Assembly (NCBI GenBank): GCA_016703225.1
Contig: JADJCM010000010.1
Coordinates: forward strand, 1-64,000
Direction: 5' to 3'
From: Lysobacterales bacterium
Lineage (GTDB): Bacteria > Pseudomonadota > Gammaproteobacteria > Xanthomonadales > Ahniellaceae
DNA length: 64,000 bases
The stretch's first letter is position 1; each line of letters begins with the position of its first letter. The notes under the pieces are model-generated. The model ran no database searches. It was not told where the DNA came from and saw nothing but the letters and a program-made list of their open reading frames with translations. Shown piece after piece: positions 1 through 6,833 of the stretch. The translations under genes were made by a program, and so were the position numbers.

Positions 1-2208
1 GTCGCCGAGCGTGGTCGCGGCGTCGCTTGCGATCAAGGCCGCCATGATCGGCGTGATCACCGGGGCTTCGGTTTCGGCGGTGGTCACAGCTGCCGGCACC
101 ATGCTGGGCCTGGGCGCGGATGCGGCCTCGGCCGCAGGCTTGGCAGCGGCAGGGCGCTCGCCGCGTTCGGTCCGGTTCTGCGGCTCCGGGCGCGGTTGCT
201 TCGGTTGCTGCGGACGTGGTTCACCGCGCGGGGCGCGATCGGGCTTGTCCGCGCGCGGCTGCGGTGTGGATTGCGCATTGCGGTCCTTCTGGCTTAGCTG
301 GGCGCCGCGATCGGAACGTTCGCCGCGTTCACCGCGCTGTCCGTCCTGATGCGGCTTGCCTCCGGCGGATTTGCGCTCGTCACGCCGTTGCTGGTGTTTG
401 CCCTGCTGCGGCCGCTGGCCATCGCGACCTGGTTGTGGCTTGCCGGGTTGGGTGACCGGCTTTGGCGCCATTGGCGTTTCGCCGGCACCGAACAGGCTGT
501 CCCAGAGGCGACGGAAGAACCCCGGCGCCCTTGCTGCCGCCGCGGCCGGAGCCGCAGCTGCAACTGGCGTTGCGGCAACCGCCTCGGGCGGTTCTTCGCG
601 CATCGGCACCGGGGCGACCGGCGTGATTCGAGTGACCGCAGGCTGTTCACCAGGCTCCACGGGTTGCGTCGATGACGGCAGCGGCGTCGGCTTGACCGGC
701 GTGATGCGTTCATAGCTCGGTGCGGCTTCCAGCGCGACTTCGCTGGCGCGCAGGCGACGCACTTCGTAATGCGGGGTCTCGAGTTTGTCGTCGGCGACGA
801 CGATCACGCTGGCTTCCTGGCGTGTCTCGATCTCGATGATCGCGCGACGCTTCTCGTTGAGCAGGAAGTTCGCGATATCGGCCGGCACCTGCACCAGCAC
901 CTGGCCGGTGTTTTCCTTCATCGCCTCTTCCTCGACGATGCGCAGGATCGACAGCGACAGTGATTCGATGCCGCGGATGCGGCCATGGCCTTCGCAGCGC
1001 GGGCAGACGTTCTGGGTGGCTTCGCCGAGCGACGGACGCAGGCGCTGGCGCGACATTTCGAGCAGGCCGAAGCGCGAGATTCGACCAATCTGCACGCGCG
1101 CGCGGTCGACCTTGAGCGCGTCGCGCAGCTTTTCTTCCACTTCGCGCTGGTGCTTGCTCGACTCCATGTCGATGAAGTCGATGACGATCAGGCCGCCCAT
1201 GTCGCGGATGCGCAATTGACGCGCCACTTCGACCGCAGCTTCGAGGTTGGTGTTGAACGCAGTTTCCTCGATGTCGCCGCCCTTGGTCGCCTTCGCCGAG
1301 TTGATGTCGATCGCGGTCAGCGCTTCGGTCTGGTCGATCACGATGGCGCCGCCCGAGGGCAGGCGTACGGTGCGCTCGAATGCATTCTCGATCTGCATTT
1401 CGATCTGGAAGCGCGAGAACAGCGGCACGGTATCTTGGTACAGCTTCAGCTTGCGCAGGTTCTGCGGCATCACTTGCTGCATGAACTGGCGCGCATCTTC
1501 GTACAGGTCTTCCTGGTCGACGAGGATTTCGCCGATGTCATTGCGCAGGTAATCGCGCAGCGCACGGATGATCAGTTTCGATTCCTGGTAGACGAGGAAT
1601 GGCGCGGCGCGGCCCTGGGTCGCCTCGGTGATTGCCTTCCACACCTGAAGCAGGTAATCGAGGTCCCACTGCAACTCTTCGGCATCGCGGCCGAGACCGG
1701 CGGTGCGGATGATCAGCCCCATTTCGTCGGGGAGCTTGAGTTCATCCATGGTCTCCTTCAGGTTCGAGCGATCCTCGCCTTCGATGCGACGCGACACGCC
1801 TCCGGCGCGTGGATTGTTCGGCATCAGCACCAGATAGCGGCCGGCCAGGCTGATGAAGGTGGTCAGGGCCGCGCCCTTGTTGCCACGTTCTTCCTTGTCG
1901 ACCTGGACGATGACCTCGCGGCCTTCCTTCAGCAGTTCGCGGATGCCGGCCTTGTTCGGGTCGAGGCCGGGCGTGAAGTACTCGCGGCCGATTTCCTTGA
2001 GCGGCAGGAAGCCGTGGCGTTCGCCGCCGTATTCCACGAAACAGGCTTCGAGGCTGGGTTCGACGCGGGTGATGCGTCCCTTGTAGATGTTCGACTTCTT
2101 TTGCTCGCGCGACGGGATTTCGACATCGAGGTCAAACAGGTTCTGGCCATCGACGATAGCCACGCGCAACTCTTCCCGCTGAGTTGCGTTGATCAACATA
2201 CGCTTCAT
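1..2208 (-). CDS. rne: Ribonuclease E, C-terminal end cut by the window
   Basis: Endoribonuclease that starts mRNA decay and processes rRNA/tRNA as the scaffold of the degradosome. The reading frame is open from the ATG at 2208 to base 1 (736 codons), so the disordered C-terminal scaffold is incomplete. The start MKRMLINATQ is the classic RNase E N-terminus. An S1 domain occupies about residues 35-120. The catalytic DNase I-like part contains AIDINS (complement of about 1310-1330) and MGGLIVIDFIDM (1165-1200), which hold the metal-binding aspartates. The zinc-link CPRCEG has cysteines at residues 402 and 405. After about residue 500 the protein becomes rich in Arg, Pro, Ala and Gln, as expected for the RNA- and partner-binding tail. 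It diverges from rluC, the same head-to-head arrangement as in E. coli. Identity is very secure; only the tail length is unknown. Confidence 0.97.
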   Translation of the reverse strand, partial: MKRMLINATQREELRVAIVDGQNLFDLDVEIPSREQKKSNIYKGRITRVEPSLEACFVEYGGERHGFLPLKEIGREYFTPGLDPNKAGIRELLKEGREVIVQVDKEERGNKGAALTTFISLAGRYLVLMPNNPRAGGVSRRIEGEDRSNLKETMDELKLPDEMGLIIRTAGLGRDAEELQWDLDYLLQVWKAITEATQGRAAPFLVYQESKLIIRALRDYLRNDIGEILVDQEDLYEDARQFMQQVMPQNLRKLKLYQDTVPLFSRFQIEMQIENAFERTVRLPSGGAIVIDQTEALTAIDINSAKATKGGDIEETAFNTNLEAAVEVARQLRIRDMGGLIVIDFIDMESSKHQREVEEKLRDALKVDRARVQIGRISRFGLLEMSRQRLRPSLGEATQNVCPRCEGHGRIRGIESLSLSILRIVEEEAMKENTGQVLVQVPADIANFLLNEKRRAIIEIETRQEASVIVVADDKLETPHYEVRRLRASEVALEAAPSYERITPVKPTPLPSSTQPVEPGEQPAVTRITPVAPVPMREEPPEAVAATPVAAAAPAAAAARAPGFFRRLWDSLFGAGETPMAPKPVTQPGKPQPGRDGQRPQQGKHQQRRDERKSAGGKPHQDGQRGERGERSDRGAQLSQKDRNAQSTPQPRADKPDRAPRGEPRPQQPKQPRPEPQNRTERGERPAAAKPAAEAASAPRPSMVPAAVTTAETEAPVITPIMAALIASDAATTLGD

Positions 2209-2595
2209 TGTGAATGCTTCCTTGCGCTCCTGGCGCGGCGCCCGCTTCGGCACTTGATCTTCGTGTCTTCGCGCACGGGGCTCTCGCCTCGCCACGCAGC
2301 GTTCGACACTTGGAATTCGGCGGCGGTACGCCCGGTCGGGCGCAAAATTTACTGGGGTGTTGGACTCGGAAGTCTCCGGTCGAGTCCTGACCGGTCGGTG
2401 ACGTCACACCGAGGCGGTTGTGCTTCCGCACTATCCGCAAGAGCCTGCCGCTCGGATACGATGTCCGGGTGCAGGACGTTTTCGTCGCTGCAGAGTTCCC
2501 GCCCCTTCCATTGCCGCAGGCGCGACAAACAGGTTCGATAAGTAATTGATCGAAGCCCGTTTTCGACGCTGATCGCAGTTCGATTCTAGCCGCCG
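2209..2595 (-). promoter_or_regulatory. rne-rluC divergent intergenic region, probable long rne 5' leader
   Basis: A 387-base gap without a credible gene separates the two divergent starts. It contains an inverted repeat, GGACTCG (2362-2368) and CGAGTCC (2381-2387) around a 12-base loop, which would fold in the rne leader. Next to it on the minus strand is an AT-rich patch (AGTAAATTTT, about 2343-2352) that could be a -10 region, but no good -35 is visible. In E. coli the rne leader is long and structured and mediates RNase E autoregulation. A similar role here is inference from position and folding potential only. Confidence 0.4.
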
Positions 2596-3576
2596 ATGAG
2601 CAAACCCGCAAACCCGAGGCCGCAAGCGGCTGAGAGCACCGTCGTGCCGTCGGTTCAGATCCTCGCCATTGGCGAGGACCGGGACGGACAGCGCCTCGAC
2701 AATTTCCTGTTCAACACGCTCAAGGGCGTGCCGAAGACGCACGTTTACCGCCTGCTGCGCACCGGGCAGGTGCGGGTGAACGGAAAACGCTGCAAGCCGG
2801 ACACGCGGATCGCGTCCGGCGACCAAGTGCGGCTGCCGCCAGTGCGTGTGCCCGAGCCGCGCGACCCCGGCCAGGCTCCAGAGCGACTGTTGAAGGAAGT
2901 GCCGTCCTGGATCGTGTTCGAGGACCGACACTATCTCGTGTTCAACAAGCCCTGCGGCATCGCTGCGCATGGGGGCAGCGGCGTCAGCTTCGGGGCGATC
3001 GAGTTGCTGCGCCAGGCGCGACCCGACGAAGCGTTCGAACTGGTGCATCGACTCGATCGTGACACCAGCGGCGTGCTGGTGTTTGCGAAGCGACGCCCGG
3101 CACTGACCCAATTGCAGACCGAGATCCGCGAAAATCGCACGCGCAAGCGTTATCTGGCCCTGCTCGCCGGGCGCCTGCCGAAGGACAAGATGCACGTCGA
3201 TGTTGCGCTCGCGAAGAATGTACTGCAGGGCGGCGAGCGCATGGTCACGGTCGATGATGAGGGCAAACCCTCGCGCAGCACGTTCAAGGTGCTGGAACGG
3301 CTACGGGATGCGACGCTGGTCGAGGTCCTCATCGAGACCGGACGCACTCACCAGATCCGCGTCCATGCCCAGCATCTCGGGTACCCGCTGCTCGGCGACG
3401 AAAAGTACGGGGACAGCGAGGCCAATCGGGCAGCGAAGCGGTTCGGCTTGAAGCGGCTGTTCCTGCATGCCGCCGAGTTCGGCTTCCGCGTCGGTGATCC
3501 AGAACGCGATTACCTGTTTCATGCGCCGCTGGCTGCGGAGCTCGAAGCCGCGCTGGCGAATTGGCCACGCGACTGA
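2596..3576 (+). CDS. rluC: 23S rRNA pseudouridine(955/2504/2580) synthase RluC
   Basis: Isomerises three uridines of 23S rRNA to pseudouridine. The 326-residue protein has an N-terminal S4 RNA-binding domain (about residues 30-95, with GQRLDNFLFNTLKGVPK and VRVNGKRCKPDTRI) and the RluA-type catalytic domain. The signature HRLDRDTSG starts at residue 151, with D154 as the catalytic aspartate. The C-terminal motif GRTHQIRVHAQHLGYPLLGD is also present. The ATG at 2596 gives the normal family length. The gene diverges from rne. Its stop TGA abuts the stop of the convergent downstream gene with no spacer. Confidence 0.95.
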   Translation: MSKPANPRPQAAESTVVPSVQILAIGEDRDGQRLDNFLFNTLKGVPKTHVYRLLRTGQVRVNGKRCKPDTRIASGDQVRLPPVRVPEPRDPGQAPERLLKEVPSWIVFEDRHYLVFNKPCGIAAHGGSGVSFGAIELLRQARPDEAFELVHRLDRDTSGVLVFAKRRPALTQLQTEIRENRTRKRYLALLAGRLPKDKMHVDVALAKNVLQGGERMVTVDDEGKPSRSTFKVLERLRDATLVEVLIETGRTHQIRVHAQHLGYPLLGDEKYGDSEANRAAKRFGLKRLFLHAAEFGFRVGDPERDYLFHAPLAAELEAALANWPRD

Positions 3577-3933
3577 TCAGGATGCGCGTTCCGCGTGCAG
3601 GGCTTCGACCTTTGCGGCGCAGATGAAGTCGTTTTCGGACAGCCCGCCGACGTCGTGGGTGCTGAAGCGCACCAGGCAGTGTCCGTAGCCGATTTCCATG
3701 TCCGGATGGTGGTCCTCGACATGCGCGATCCATGCCAGGGCATTGACGAACGCCATGGTGTGGTGAAAGTGGCCGAAGCGGAAGTCCTTGCTGATCAGAT
3801 TGGCGTCGTCCGACAGGCCCCAACCGGGCAGCAATGCGAGCCGGAGTTCCGCCTCGCGTCGACCGAGCGCGTGTTCGGCGCCCTTGCGTGGTCGGCAGTG
3901 CTGGCTGGCGAGCGAAGCGAGGGTGGGACTCAT
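3577..3933 (-). CDS. phhB: Pterin-4a-carbinolamine dehydratase
   Basis: Dehydrates 4a-hydroxytetrahydrobiopterin, the step that recycles the pterin cofactor of phenylalanine hydroxylase. The 118-residue product has the family core: FRFGHFHHTMAFVNALAWIA followed by HVEDHHPDMEIGYGHCLV, which holds the conserved His-His-Pro dehydratase motif, and then VGGLSENDFICAAKVE. The start MSPTLASLA at 3933 was chosen because longer upstream starts add sequence unlike the family and overlap the divergent nfuA promoter. No phenylalanine hydroxylase gene is nearby, so the substrate source is not shown by context. It converges on rluC with directly abutting stop codons. Confidence 0.9.
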   Translation of the reverse strand: MSPTLASLASQHCRPRKGAEHALGRREAELRLALLPGWGLSDDANLISKDFRFGHFHHTMAFVNALAWIAHVEDHHPDMEIGYGHCLVRFSTHDVGGLSENDFICAAKVEALHAERAS

Positions 3934-4021
3934 CGGCGATTTTCCCTGTCTTGTCGTGGCGACGCGCGGCACCATATCGCCATCGGCCGAATCGTCAAGC
4001 CTCCACCGAGCAGGAACCCCA

Positions 4022-4606
4022 GTGATCTCGATCTCCGCGAACGCCCGAAACCACTTCCACCGCATCCTGGCCGGACAGGGCATCGAGGGACTGGGCATCC
4101 GCCTGGCCGCGCTGCACCCGGGTACGCCCAAGGCCGATTGTCGCCTGGAGTTCTGCGAGCCCAGCGATCTCGATGGCGAAGAGTGGACGCTCGAATGCGA
4201 CGGATTCACTCTATACGTCGATGCGGCCAGCACGCGTTGGCTGGACGCGGCCGAGATCGATTATCTCGACGGCGCCACTGGCGGCCAGCTGACCATCCGC
4301 GCGCCGCACATCAAGGGCCGCGAGCCGGGCGTGGACGCCAGCATCGTCGAGCGCGTGCGCTATGTGCTGGACTTCGAAATCAGTCCGCAACTGGCCGCTC
4401 ATGGCGGGCGCGTGACGTTGGAGGAGATCGACGCCGATGGCGTCGTCGTGCTGCGCTTCGGCGGCGGCTGCCACGGCTGTGGCATGGTTGAAACCACCGT
4501 GCGCGAGGGCATCGAGAAGACCCTCAAGGCGCGCGTACCCGGCGTGACGGCAGTGCGCGATGCCACCGACCACAGCTGCGGCGACCAGCCCTACATCAAG
4601 CGCTGA
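4022..4606 (+). CDS. nfuA: Fe-S cluster carrier NfuA
   Basis: Scaffold/carrier that delivers [4Fe-4S] clusters to apoproteins, especially under oxidative stress or iron limitation. The N-terminal half (about residues 1-100) is a degenerate A-type carrier domain with GTPKADCRLEFCEP. The C-terminal Nfu domain carries the cluster ligands in GGGCHGCGMVE. I place the start at the GTG at 4022 (V-I-S-I-S-A-N-A), preceded by GAGCAGGA. This gives 194 residues, close to the usual length of about 190-200. An upstream in-frame start would add a non-family extension. The gene is monocistronic and ends at a hairpin repeat. Confidence 0.92.
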   Translation: MISISANARNHFHRILAGQGIEGLGIRLAALHPGTPKADCRLEFCEPSDLDGEEWTLECDGFTLYVDAASTRWLDAAEIDYLDGATGGQLTIRAPHIKGREPGVDASIVERVRYVLDFEISPQLAAHGGRVTLEEIDADGVVVLRFGGGCHGCGMVETTVREGIEKTLKARVPGVTAVRDATDHSCGDQPYIKR

Positions 4607-4615
4607 AGCGCGAAA

Positions 4616-4677
4616 ACGGGGTCAGAGTGGATTTCCGCACTCCGCACTCCGCACTCGGAAATCTACGCCGACCCCGT
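4616..4677. repeat. Hairpin repeat between convergent genes
   Basis: Inverted arms ACGGGGTC (4616-4623) and GACCCCGT (4670-4677), with inner arms ATTTCCG (4631-4637) and CGGAAAT (4656-4662). The loop holds three tandem CACTCCG-type units. Intergenic elements starting GGGGTCAGAGT are common in gammaproteobacteria and are often mobilised by REP-associated transposases. It lies between the 3' ends of nfuA and the cytochrome gene and could terminate both transcripts. Confidence 0.7.
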
Positions 4678-4689
4678 CTTGTTGCGGCG

Positions 4690-5016
4690 CTACGGGATTT
4701 CTTTCACGTCGCCCGGTTGCGATGAGAAATAAGCCGCGAGGTCGTCGATGTCCTGGTTTTTCAGGCCGGCAGCTTGCGCGCCCATGATGGCGTTGGCGCG
4801 GGCGCCGGAGCGGTAGTCGCGCAGGACCTTCACCAGATAATCCTCGTGCTGGCCGGCGAGCTTCGGAGTGTTCGCGTCGATCGGGCTGTTGCCGTCGGCG
4901 CCATGACAGGCGGCGCAGACTGCGGCCTTGGTCCGGCCGGCGACGGCATCGCCGGCAGACGCGGCGGGAGCGATCGCGCCCAGTGCGATCACGGCGAGCA
5001 GCATGGAATGGCGCAT
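4690..5016 (-). CDS. Small periplasmic class I cytochrome c (second gene of pair)
   Basis: Monohaem electron carrier exported to the periplasm. A signal peptide (MRHSMLLAVIALGAIAPAASA) precedes a short cytochrome c domain with the haem motif CAACH and a likely axial methionine in ANAIMGAQ. The end DIDDLAAYFSSQ is typical of the last helix of cytochrome c-553/c4-like proteins. Three nearby ATGs compete (5031, 5022, 5016). I prefer 5016 because AGGA lies eight bases upstream; the 5031 start would overlap the upstream cytochrome stop by four bases. The redox partner is not shown by context. Confidence 0.88.
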   Translation of the reverse strand: MRHSMLLAVIALGAIAPAASAGDAVAGRTKAAVCAACHGADGNSPIDANTPKLAGQHEDYLVKVLRDYRSGARANAIMGAQAAGLKNQDIDDLAAYFSSQPGDVKEIP

Positions 5017-5027
5017 TGGCATCGTCC

Positions 5028-5345
5028 TCATTTCGCGCTCGCCAGATACGCCGCGATGTCGGCGATGTCCTGATCGGAAAAACTTTGTGCCTGTGCGGCC
5101 ATGGTCGGGTGTTTGCGTTCACCGCTCTTGTAGGCGTGCAGCGCATTCACCAGGTAGTGCTCGCTCTGGCCGGCGATGCGCGGCACGCTGTACATCGGGT
5201 AGGTGTTCTTGTATCCGGGAATGCCATGGCAACCGGTGCAGGTGTAGGCGCGCTTCTTGCCCGCCTCGGGGTTCCCGGCCGCGCTGGCGGCGGTGGTGAG
5301 GGTGGCGAGAGCCAAGGCGAAAATGCTCAGGGGCAGGCGGGACAT
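5028..5345 (-). CDS. Small periplasmic class I cytochrome c (first gene of pair)
   Basis: A 105-residue exported monohaem cytochrome. A signal peptide MSRLPLSIFALALATLTTAA is followed by the haem-binding CTGCH, a GIPGYKNTYPMY segment, and HPTMAAQ with the probable axial methionine. The C-terminal helix reads DQDIADIAAYLAS. The start at 5345 is supported by AGAGGA eleven bases upstream. It is first in a two-gene operon with the next cytochrome. The two proteins resemble each other in layout (CxxCH, AGQxEdYLVxxL, D-I-A-A-Y), which suggests a tandem duplication or the halves of a c4-like dihaem carrier split into two genes. Confidence 0.88.
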   Translation of the reverse strand: MSRLPLSIFALALATLTTAASAAGNPEAGKKRAYTCTGCHGIPGYKNTYPMYSVPRIAGQSEHYLVNALHAYKSGERKHPTMAAQAQSFSDQDIADIAAYLASAK

Positions 5346-5579
5346 CGGCGATTCGGTCCTCTGATGAGAAAGTCTGGCCGCGGCCGCCGGGCGGGCGCGG
5401 GATCGATCGGCTAGCGCCGGAGCGGGTCCTATGCTGCCGGCTCCGCGACGGTTCGTGAACATCTTGTATAGCCTGACGACGCCGATGTGATCGCAGCGTC
5501 TACGCGGCGAACACTTCGTTGCGGGCATTCTGCCGGAGGCCGCAGGCATGCGCGACTTCCGGCCTATGACGCTCTTTAG

Positions 5580-5601
5580 GTGTTCTATTACTATACAACA
5601 C
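5580..5601. promoter_or_regulatory. Palindromic operator overlapping the RND operon promoter
   Basis: A 22-base imperfect palindrome with arms GTGTTcTAT and ATAcAACAC around a four-base centre, 35 bases before the MFP start codon. The best -10 candidate, TATACA (about 5593-5598), lies inside the right arm, so a bound dimer would block transcription. The shape (TAT-N4-ATA core with GTGTT/AACAC flanks) fits a TetR- or MarR-type repressor site. No such regulator is encoded next to it. Role is inferred. Confidence 0.5.
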
Positions 5602-5636
5602 CATCACTCCTCCTTTGTAGGTCTCGGCGAGCTCCA

Positions 5637-6833
5637 ATGCATAAGAAACAAGTGGTTGTAGGCCAATTCTCAGGTTGTGTCTTCATTGCGCTGCTCGCGC
5701 TTTCCGCTTGTGGCGGTCGCCCGGACGCGGCGAAGGGCGCGAGCGAGTCGGCGGAAAGCGATGTGCCGGTGCCCGTCGAGGCGGCCACGGCAGGACGCAA
5801 GGCGATCGTCGCAAGCTATTCCGGCACCGCCGCCCTGGAACCGGAGAACCAGGCCATGGTCGTGGCCAAGACCGGTGGCGTTCTGCTGCAGCTTCGGGTC
5901 GAGGAAGGCGATGCGGTTCACGCCGGCGACCTGCTTGCGCAACTCGATCCTGAGAAGCCGCGTCTGGAACTCGCTCGTGCCGAGGCCAACCTGAAGCGAC
6001 TGGAGAACGACTTCCGCCGCGCCGCCGACCTGTTCGCGCGCAATCTGGTCAGCGCCGAGGCGCACGAGCGGGCGCGCTTCGATCTGGAGACGCAGAAGGC
6101 CGGTTACGACATCGCCAAGCTCGAACTCGACTATACCCGCATCCTTGCGCCGATCGATGGCGTGATCTCGGTGCGCATGGTCAAGGAGGGCAATCTCATC
6201 CAGATCAACCAGGGCCTGTTCCGCATCGACGATTTCGACCCGCTGCTGGCCGTGCTGAATGTGCCCGAGCGCGAGTTGACGACACTGAGTCCGGGCCAAA
6301 AGGTCTCCATGCGCGTGGACGCTTTGCCGGGAGTGACGTTCGAGGGGCTCGTGGCTCGCGTCAGTCCCGTGGTCGATGCCGCAACCGGCACTTTTCGCGT
6401 GACCACCGAGTATCGCGACGCCACGCGGCGACTGAAGTCGGGCATGTTCGGGCGCGTGGAGGTGGTGTACGACCGTCGCGTCGATGCGCTGGTGGTTCCG
6501 CGCGAAGCACTTATGGAGGGCGATGCCGAAACGGCGGTGTTCGTGCTGGAGCCGGCCCCGGCCGTGCGCAAGGACGAGAGCGCGGCGACGGCAAAGCCCG
6601 GCTGGTTTGCCAAGTTCTTCGGTGGCACCGGTGAGGCCGCGAAACCGGCGGCCCCGGTCAAGCCGGTTCCGGTGTTTCTGGCCAAGCGCCGCGAGGTGAA
6701 GCTTGGCTATCTGAGTGGCGTCGATGCCGAAGTAGTCGAGGGGCTGAAGGATGGCGACCGCGTCGTCACCGTCGGCAAGTCGGCGCTGCGTGATGGCGGC
6801 AGGGTGCAGATCGTGGAGGCGGACGCGCCATGA
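5637..6833 (+). CDS. RND efflux periplasmic adaptor (membrane fusion lipoprotein)
   Basis: Periplasmic adaptor that links RND inner-membrane pumps to an outer-membrane channel. The ATG at 5637 gives 398 residues with a lipoprotein signal peptide and lipobox L-S-A-C (acyl Cys25). Next come the lipoyl-like half-motif VVAKTGGVLLQLRVEEGD, a coiled-coil hairpin (about residues 115-165, LARAEANLKRLENDFRRAADL) and the second lipoyl half (TRILAPIDGVIS). Beta-barrel and membrane-proximal domains follow. An unusual Ala/Pro/Lys-rich insert (about residues 305-345, with AKPGWFAKFFGGTGEAAKPA) interrupts the C-terminal domain. The stop overlaps the first pump gene by four bases. No outer-membrane factor gene is present here. 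Confidence 0.93.
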   Translation: MHKKQVVVGQFSGCVFIALLALSACGGRPDAAKGASESAESDVPVPVEAATAGRKAIVASYSGTAALEPENQAMVVAKTGGVLLQLRVEEGDAVHAGDLLAQLDPEKPRLELARAEANLKRLENDFRRAADLFARNLVSAEAHERARFDLETQKAGYDIAKLELDYTRILAPIDGVISVRMVKEGNLIQINQGLFRIDDFDPLLAVLNVPERELTTLSPGQKVSMRVDALPGVTFEGLVARVSPVVDAATGTFRVTTEYRDATRRLKSGMFGRVEVVYDRRVDALVVPREALMEGDAETAVFVLEPAPAVRKDESAATAKPGWFAKFFGGTGEAAKPAAPVKPVPVFLAKRREVKLGYLSGVDAEVVEGLKDGDRVVTVGKSALRDGGRVQIVEADAP

